From assembly GCF_000621525.1 (NCBI RefSeq), contig NZ_JHYC01000010.1, forward strand, positions 51,851 to 115,850: a stretch of 64,000 bases of DNA, given 5' to 3'. The stretch's first letter is position 1; every line of letters begins with the position of its first letter. The position numbers were made by a program, and so were the translations under genes. This DNA comes from Legionella fairfieldensis ATCC 49588 (lineage in GTDB: Bacteria > Pseudomonadota > Gammaproteobacteria > Legionellales > Legionellaceae). Below are positions 61,087-64,000 of this stretch, piece after piece. The notes beneath the pieces were generated by a model. That model was given only the letters and a program-made list of their open reading frames with translations, was not told where the DNA came from and ran no database searches.

Positions 61087-61728
61087 TTAGAATGAATAAT
61101 TATAGGCAGAATAATTATCTTGATCGTAAGCACGATTTAACTCATTAAGCATCGCAAACATAATTAAATGAGCTACAAAATATTCAGTAACAGGATCTCT
61201 ACTCATAAAATCATTGGAATTCTCATTGTCTTCACCACTACTAAAAGTAGCACTGGTTTTTTCTGCAACCCGCGGTTTGGATTGCTCATACAACATAGTA
61301 AGAAGCATTATCAGTGATAACGTCTCTATAAAGGATGAACCTGAGTAACCAAATGAATATCCTTCATGAACGGATGGCCTGATTTCATCTGTAGTCGATT
61401 TATTATCTGATTTGGAATAATTAGATGAAGACGAGAAAAAAGACGATGTTTTAGGTGCTTTATAATCGCGTTCTGGCTCGGAAAAGTAAGGCGTGATTCT
61501 TTCTCCTTTCTCATCAATTTCTCCATTGTCATATTGCTTTCGATTCTCTTCATCACCTAGAATTTCGTAAGCTGCAGTGATTTCTTGAAATGTTTCCTGG
61601 GCACCAGGCGTCTTATTTTTATCAGGATGGAATTTTAAAGCTAACTTACGATAAGCTTTTTTAATTTCCTCCTGACTTACATTCTCATCACTATCAAATC
61701 CCAAAACTTGATAAAGTTTCTTGGCCAT
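61087..61728 (-). CDS. J-domain protein (DnaJ-like), possible effector
   Basis: This protein of about 213 aa has an N-terminal J domain with the Hsp70-stimulating HPD motif (residues 34-36, in ALKFHPDKN) and helix sequences [12 protein letters not shown] and [21 protein letters not shown]. After residue 75 there is a Ser/Lys-rich linker, and then a hydrophobic stretch ([17 protein letters not shown]) near residue 145. There is no Gly/Phe region or zinc finger, so it is not a housekeeping DnaJ. J-domain effectors exist in Legionella. The start at 61728 has GAGGAG upstream. Confidence 0.8.
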   Translation of the reverse strand: MAKKLYQVLGFDSDENVSQEEIKKAYRKLALKFHPDKNKTPGAQETFQEITAAYEILGDEENRKQYDNGEIDEKGERITPYFSEPERDYKAPKTSSFFSSSSNYSKSDNKSTTDEIRPSVHEGYSFGYSGSSFIETLSLIMLLTMLYEQSKPRVAEKTSATFSSGEDNENSNDFMSRDPVTEYFVAHLIMFAMLNELNRAYDQDNYSAYNYSF

Positions 61729-61839
61729 AATTACTCCTCTTATTTCTCTTAATTTATTCACTGAGTATAATTATTAAATATTATCAGAACATTAAGTTCC
61801 TATTTTTTACAGCAATAACCCTTCTGCACAGGACAAAAA

Positions 61840-62139
61840 TTATGAGACAAGCTCCTGTTGAGGATAAATATTGAAAAATATGTCTAATATTTTTTTAAAT
61901 TGAGATATTTTTTTAAAGGGATTGATAATGAGTTCCCTAATAAAATCAAAGCCATAACGAAAGAAACTATTTTGAGGGCGATAACTATCACGATGCTTGT
62001 TGAGCCTAATTGCTTTTTTCGTGACAGCTTTCCATTCACCCACTTTATGTGCCCAGCAAAATCCGATGGCTAATACAGCAGTTAATTTCTCTACGCTCTC
62101 CAGTGTGGTCATGTGAGTCTCTTCGAAACGAAATCCGCG
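61840..62139 (-). pseudogene. C-terminal remnant of an IS4-family-like transposase
   Basis: The reading frame GFRFEETHMTTLESVEKLTA, then VLAIGFCWAHKVGEW and SFFRYGFDFIRELIINPF, matches the C-terminal end of IS4-type transposases (LAIAFCWAHKTGEW is typical). Upstream of 62139 the frame meets a stop codon, and the catalytic N-terminal part is missing. An ORF starting at the ATG at 62112 (90 aa) is only part of it. Confidence 0.7.
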
Positions 62140-62321
62140 TCACTTTCTTTTTTATTTTGCACAAAATTAAATAATGTTTCGTAATCATGTACTAAAGAAG
62201 TTTTGATGTCATATTTTTTAAACGTATCAAGAATTTTGAATGAATATTTTTTTAAATGGACTGCAATACTTTCCGTATAATTTCTATTAATTAATTGTAC
62301 TTCATCAAAATGGGGGGGGTT
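62109..62321 (-). pseudogene. C-terminal ORF remnant without start codon
   Basis: This frame is open for 71 codons and has no ATG. It reads like a protein tail (INRNYTESIAVHLKKYSFKI, then KTSLVHDYETLFNFVQNKKE). It stops at TGA 62109, where it meets the transposase remnant. The upstream end is an in-frame TAG next to a run of eight C. It is probably the end of a host gene interrupted or eroded by the IS. Confidence 0.35.
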
Positions 62322-62395
62322 CTATACTACTTTACCCTTCGTTCTATTTTATGGTAAATCATGGGTGAAATTGGTAAAGAATGTGGTTAAAAATT

Positions 62396-62614
62396 CTAAG
62401 TTAGGATATCGAATAATTTTACTACAGGTCTTCGGGGAGTAACGGAACTGTATTGTATCATTTTGCTTGACACGTCATTATGTTTGCGGCTGCAATAATA
62501 GCAACTCCGATTAACCAAGAAGGCTCAGTACATGCGATACAAAGACCCGCAGTTACATTTGTGGTAATAAAAAGCTTGTGACTGATTTCCATCATCAGGT
62601 AAGAGCTTCGACAT
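62396..62614 (-). pseudogene. Possible Cys-rich small protein with an in-frame stop
   Basis: From ATG 62614 the frame runs 73 codons with one TGA at 62525-62527. It contains HKCNCGSLYRMY before the stop and NRSCYYCSRKHND after it, a CxC...CxxC pattern like a zinc ribbon. The disruption and lack of known homology make this uncertain. The region 62140-62814 has no other gene. Confidence 0.25.
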
Positions 62615-62814
62615 AAAAATCTCTCTAATAGTTAAAACAGGTTTTGTTGTATCAAATAAGATCATAAACTACTGAAAAAACTATTTTTGTCTACAAAAGG
62701 TTGTAAGATCAGAAAGTGGACACTAGACTTAACAAAGAACGCGAGCCAGCGATGCGCTCGGAATTTAGTTTCGCACCATATATTTCGTTTCAATGATCTA
62801 ACAAGGAGGAAGTC

Positions 62815-63195
62815 ATGAGCATTTTTGGTAGCATCCGTTCTGCAATTTTTGGAACTGCAAAAGCAGCTACACCAGTGGACACCGGTGGCATTTCCGGCAA
62901 CACGCCAGTAGCACCCTCCACCCCAAAGCCGATGACAGGAGCCGAAGTCGAAGCGATGATCCAAAAGGTCGCCGATACTACTGGTCGTAAGGACTACAAT
63001 TGGAAAAAATCCATTGTCGATTTGATGAAGCTACTGAACCTCGATTCAAGCCTTAGCGCCCGCAAGCAGCTTGCACAGGAACTTGGCTACACTGGGGCGC
63101 TCGACGGTTCAGCTGAGATGAATGTCTGGCTCCACAAGCAGGTTATGATTAAGCTCGCCGAAAGCGGCGGCGTTGTACCTAACAGCCTTAAATAA
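62815..63195 (+). CDS. DUF3597 domain protein, probably acquired
   Basis: This 126-aa protein matches the DUF3597 family. It has a Pro/Thr-rich N-terminus, then EVEAMIQKVADTTGRKDYNW and SIVDLMKLLNLDSSLSARKQ, then LAQELGYTGALDGSAEMNVW. The gene is clearly richer in GC than the flanking DNA. The ribosome site AAGGAGG is perfect. The family function is unknown. Proximity to an IS and to decayed genes suggests import by horizontal transfer. Confidence 0.8.
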   Translation: MSIFGSIRSAIFGTAKAATPVDTGGISGNTPVAPSTPKPMTGAEVEAMIQKVADTTGRKDYNWKKSIVDLMKLLNLDSSLSARKQLAQELGYTGALDGSAEMNVWLHKQVMIKLAESGGVVPNSLK

Positions 63196-63232
63196 AAATA
63201 CGGAAAAGAACCAATGCGGCCCATAACGGTGA

Positions 63233-63270
63233 CCTTATTTATGGCTCTACCCCAAATAGGCCAAATAAGG
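63233..63270 (+). terminator. Hairpin after the DUF3597 gene
   Basis: CCTTATTT and AAATAAGG form an 8-bp stem, with an alternative CCCC/GGGG pairing inside. It lies about 40 bp after the stop, with no T-run. The gap from 63271 to 63533 shows nothing else. Confidence 0.35.
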
Positions 63271-63533
63271 GGAACTTTAATGATCTTAATGTAAACCATC
63301 AAAAAGGAGATTAAAGTGCCGAAGTAGGCCTGCTGTGTACGTATTTCCTGTTTTGTGACAACTTAGCTCTCTTTTCACTAAAATATTTTGGAATTATGGA
63401 TTATAGGAGCGTTTATTTAAAACAAAAGTTCCTTCCATAAATTTTTACTGCTTGTTTGTGCTAATGTGCAAAAGAATTAAATTATTCACAATGGTTTAAA
63501 TTAAACCTATTAGACATAGTTGTAGAGTAAGGC

Positions 63534-63616
63534 ATGACTCCTAATTTACCTAAAGGTCGCTGTATTATTACTGGAACCTCTTTCGATTTACCTAGGGTGG
63601 TTCAAATTGATATGAT
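63534..63616 (+). pseudogene. 5' end of an ORF cut by the IS3-family element
   Basis: An ATG at 63534 starts a frame of 28 codons (LPKGRCIITGTSFDLPRVVQ and onward) that looks like a genuine protein start with AAGG just upstream. At 63617 it runs into the left end of the IS element and then stops at 63645 inside it. The remainder of the gene would lie beyond the window. No family is recognised. Confidence 0.35.
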
Positions 63617-64000
63617 TGTAAACCCTCCTTTTTTAGTACCAGGCTAAACTAGAGGTTTCCGGGTGTTTGCTTAATCGGTATTGCACAGGCGTCATGCTGT
63701 TTAAAGCCTGATGCGGCCGTTCCTCATTGTACTCCTTTATCCACGCTTGGGTGATTTCTTTCACCTCCGTTAAACTTCTGAATGCGTACCTATTCAAGAC
63801 TTCCGTTCGGTAAGTCCGGTTAAATCGTTCTATATAAGAGTTTTGCGTAGGCTTTCCGGGCTGGATGAACTCAAGCTTAATACCATGTTGCTCCGCCCAT
63901 TCAGTCATCGCGATTGAAATGAATTCAGGACCATTATCCAGTCGCAGTTTCTTTGGGTAACCTCTTATTTCGGCAATTTGATTCAATTCACGAATAACTC
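63617..64000 (-). mobile_element. IS3-family insertion sequence, left part only
   Basis: The element end is taken as TGTAAACCCTCCTTTTTT (63617-63634), which has the TG end typical of IS3 elements and lies immediately outside the transposase stop. The element runs off the right edge of the window. Confidence 0.6.
63633..63998 (-). CDS. IS3-family transposase OrfB, C-terminal part
   Basis: The frame is open to the right window edge, so the N-terminal part is missing. The integrase core (DDE) is visible: second Asp in LRLDNGPEFIS and the catalytic Glu in SYIERFNRTYRTEVL. The usual YNEERPHQALNSMTPVQY closes the domain. The product should catalyse transposition of the IS. The upstream OrfA cannot be seen. 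Confidence 0.88.
   Translation of the reverse strand, partial: VIRELNQIAEIRGYPKKLRLDNGPEFISIAMTEWAEQHGIKLEFIQPGKPTQNSYIERFNRTYRTEVLNRYAFRSLTEVKEITQAWIKEYNEERPHQALNSMTPVQYRLSKHPETSSLAWY

Noticed and set aside
62312..62319. Run of eight G as a phase-variation tract
   Set aside because: It is not inside or just upstream of any intact gene; it lies in decayed sequence.
62525..62527. TGA as a selenocysteine codon in the Cys-rich ORF
   Set aside because: No SECIS-like hairpin was recognised after it and the ORF itself is doubtful; a nonsense mutation or chance ORF is simpler.

Overview
The window looks like a chromosomal segment of a Legionella-type gammaproteobacterium. Base composition is AT-rich. 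The evidence is an sdhCDAB-sucABCD block, a small RMF-like protein next to pdxH that resembles Legionella LetE, a PHA (polyhydroxybutyrate) gene cluster, several large alpha-helical or repeat proteins with the look of Dot/Icm effectors, a J-domain protein, and no ispE between lolB and prs (members of this order are known for the mevalonate route). The species cannot be named from the sequence alone.

Layout. 1-1.4 kb: 3' end of a surface or secreted DUF1566 protein. 1.6-8.3 kb: aquaporin and a PHA cluster (phaC, phasin, an MscS channel, phaR, two phaB-like reductases). 8.7-12.1 kb: fatty acid desaturase, small membrane protein plus mutM, and a PlsC-type acyltransferase. 12.2-17.1 kb: coaD-ggt, lolB, tRNA-Gln(UUG) and prs. 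17.1-18.1 kb: a gene-poor patch of palindromic repeats. 18.1-23.6 kb: fis-like gene, YdgA/DUF945 protein, MFS transporter, SseB-like protein, LetE-like protein, pdxH. 23.9-31.8 kb: accessory island with a 1262-aa helical protein, a small secreted protein, an SDR, an ankyrin-like repeat protein and a frameshifted coiled-coil gene. 32-41.7 kb: TCA-cycle block sucDCBA/sdhBADC, all on the minus strand. 42-46.8 kb: HDOD regulator, unknown gene, and feoABC with a Fur box. 46.8-52.6 kb: three-gene RND efflux operon. 52.9-53.8 kb: a one-domain GIY-YIG nuclease followed by a palindrome and a three-unit tandem array. 54-60.6 kb: hydrolase-zapE, panBC, unknown gene, and a permease-priC pair. 61-64 kb: J-domain protein, then a degraded area with an IS4-type transposase remnant, broken ORFs, a GC-rich DUF3597 gene and an incoming IS3-family element cut by the window edge.

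The metabolic genes are ordinary. The unusual part is the repeat content. At least three families of small hairpin or inverted-repeat elements occur. One has 14-bp termini beginning GTAAGTGTTCACGG. One has termini near GGCGTCAACTTAAG, and one of its copies supplies the last codons of phaC. One is a 126-bp nested hairpin. A palindrome of the form cccgc-CTGC-gcggg (or its complement) recurs inside the first family, directly after the GIY-YIG gene and in each unit of the tandem array. This makes a nuclease-repeat partnership the most interesting hypothesis in the window.
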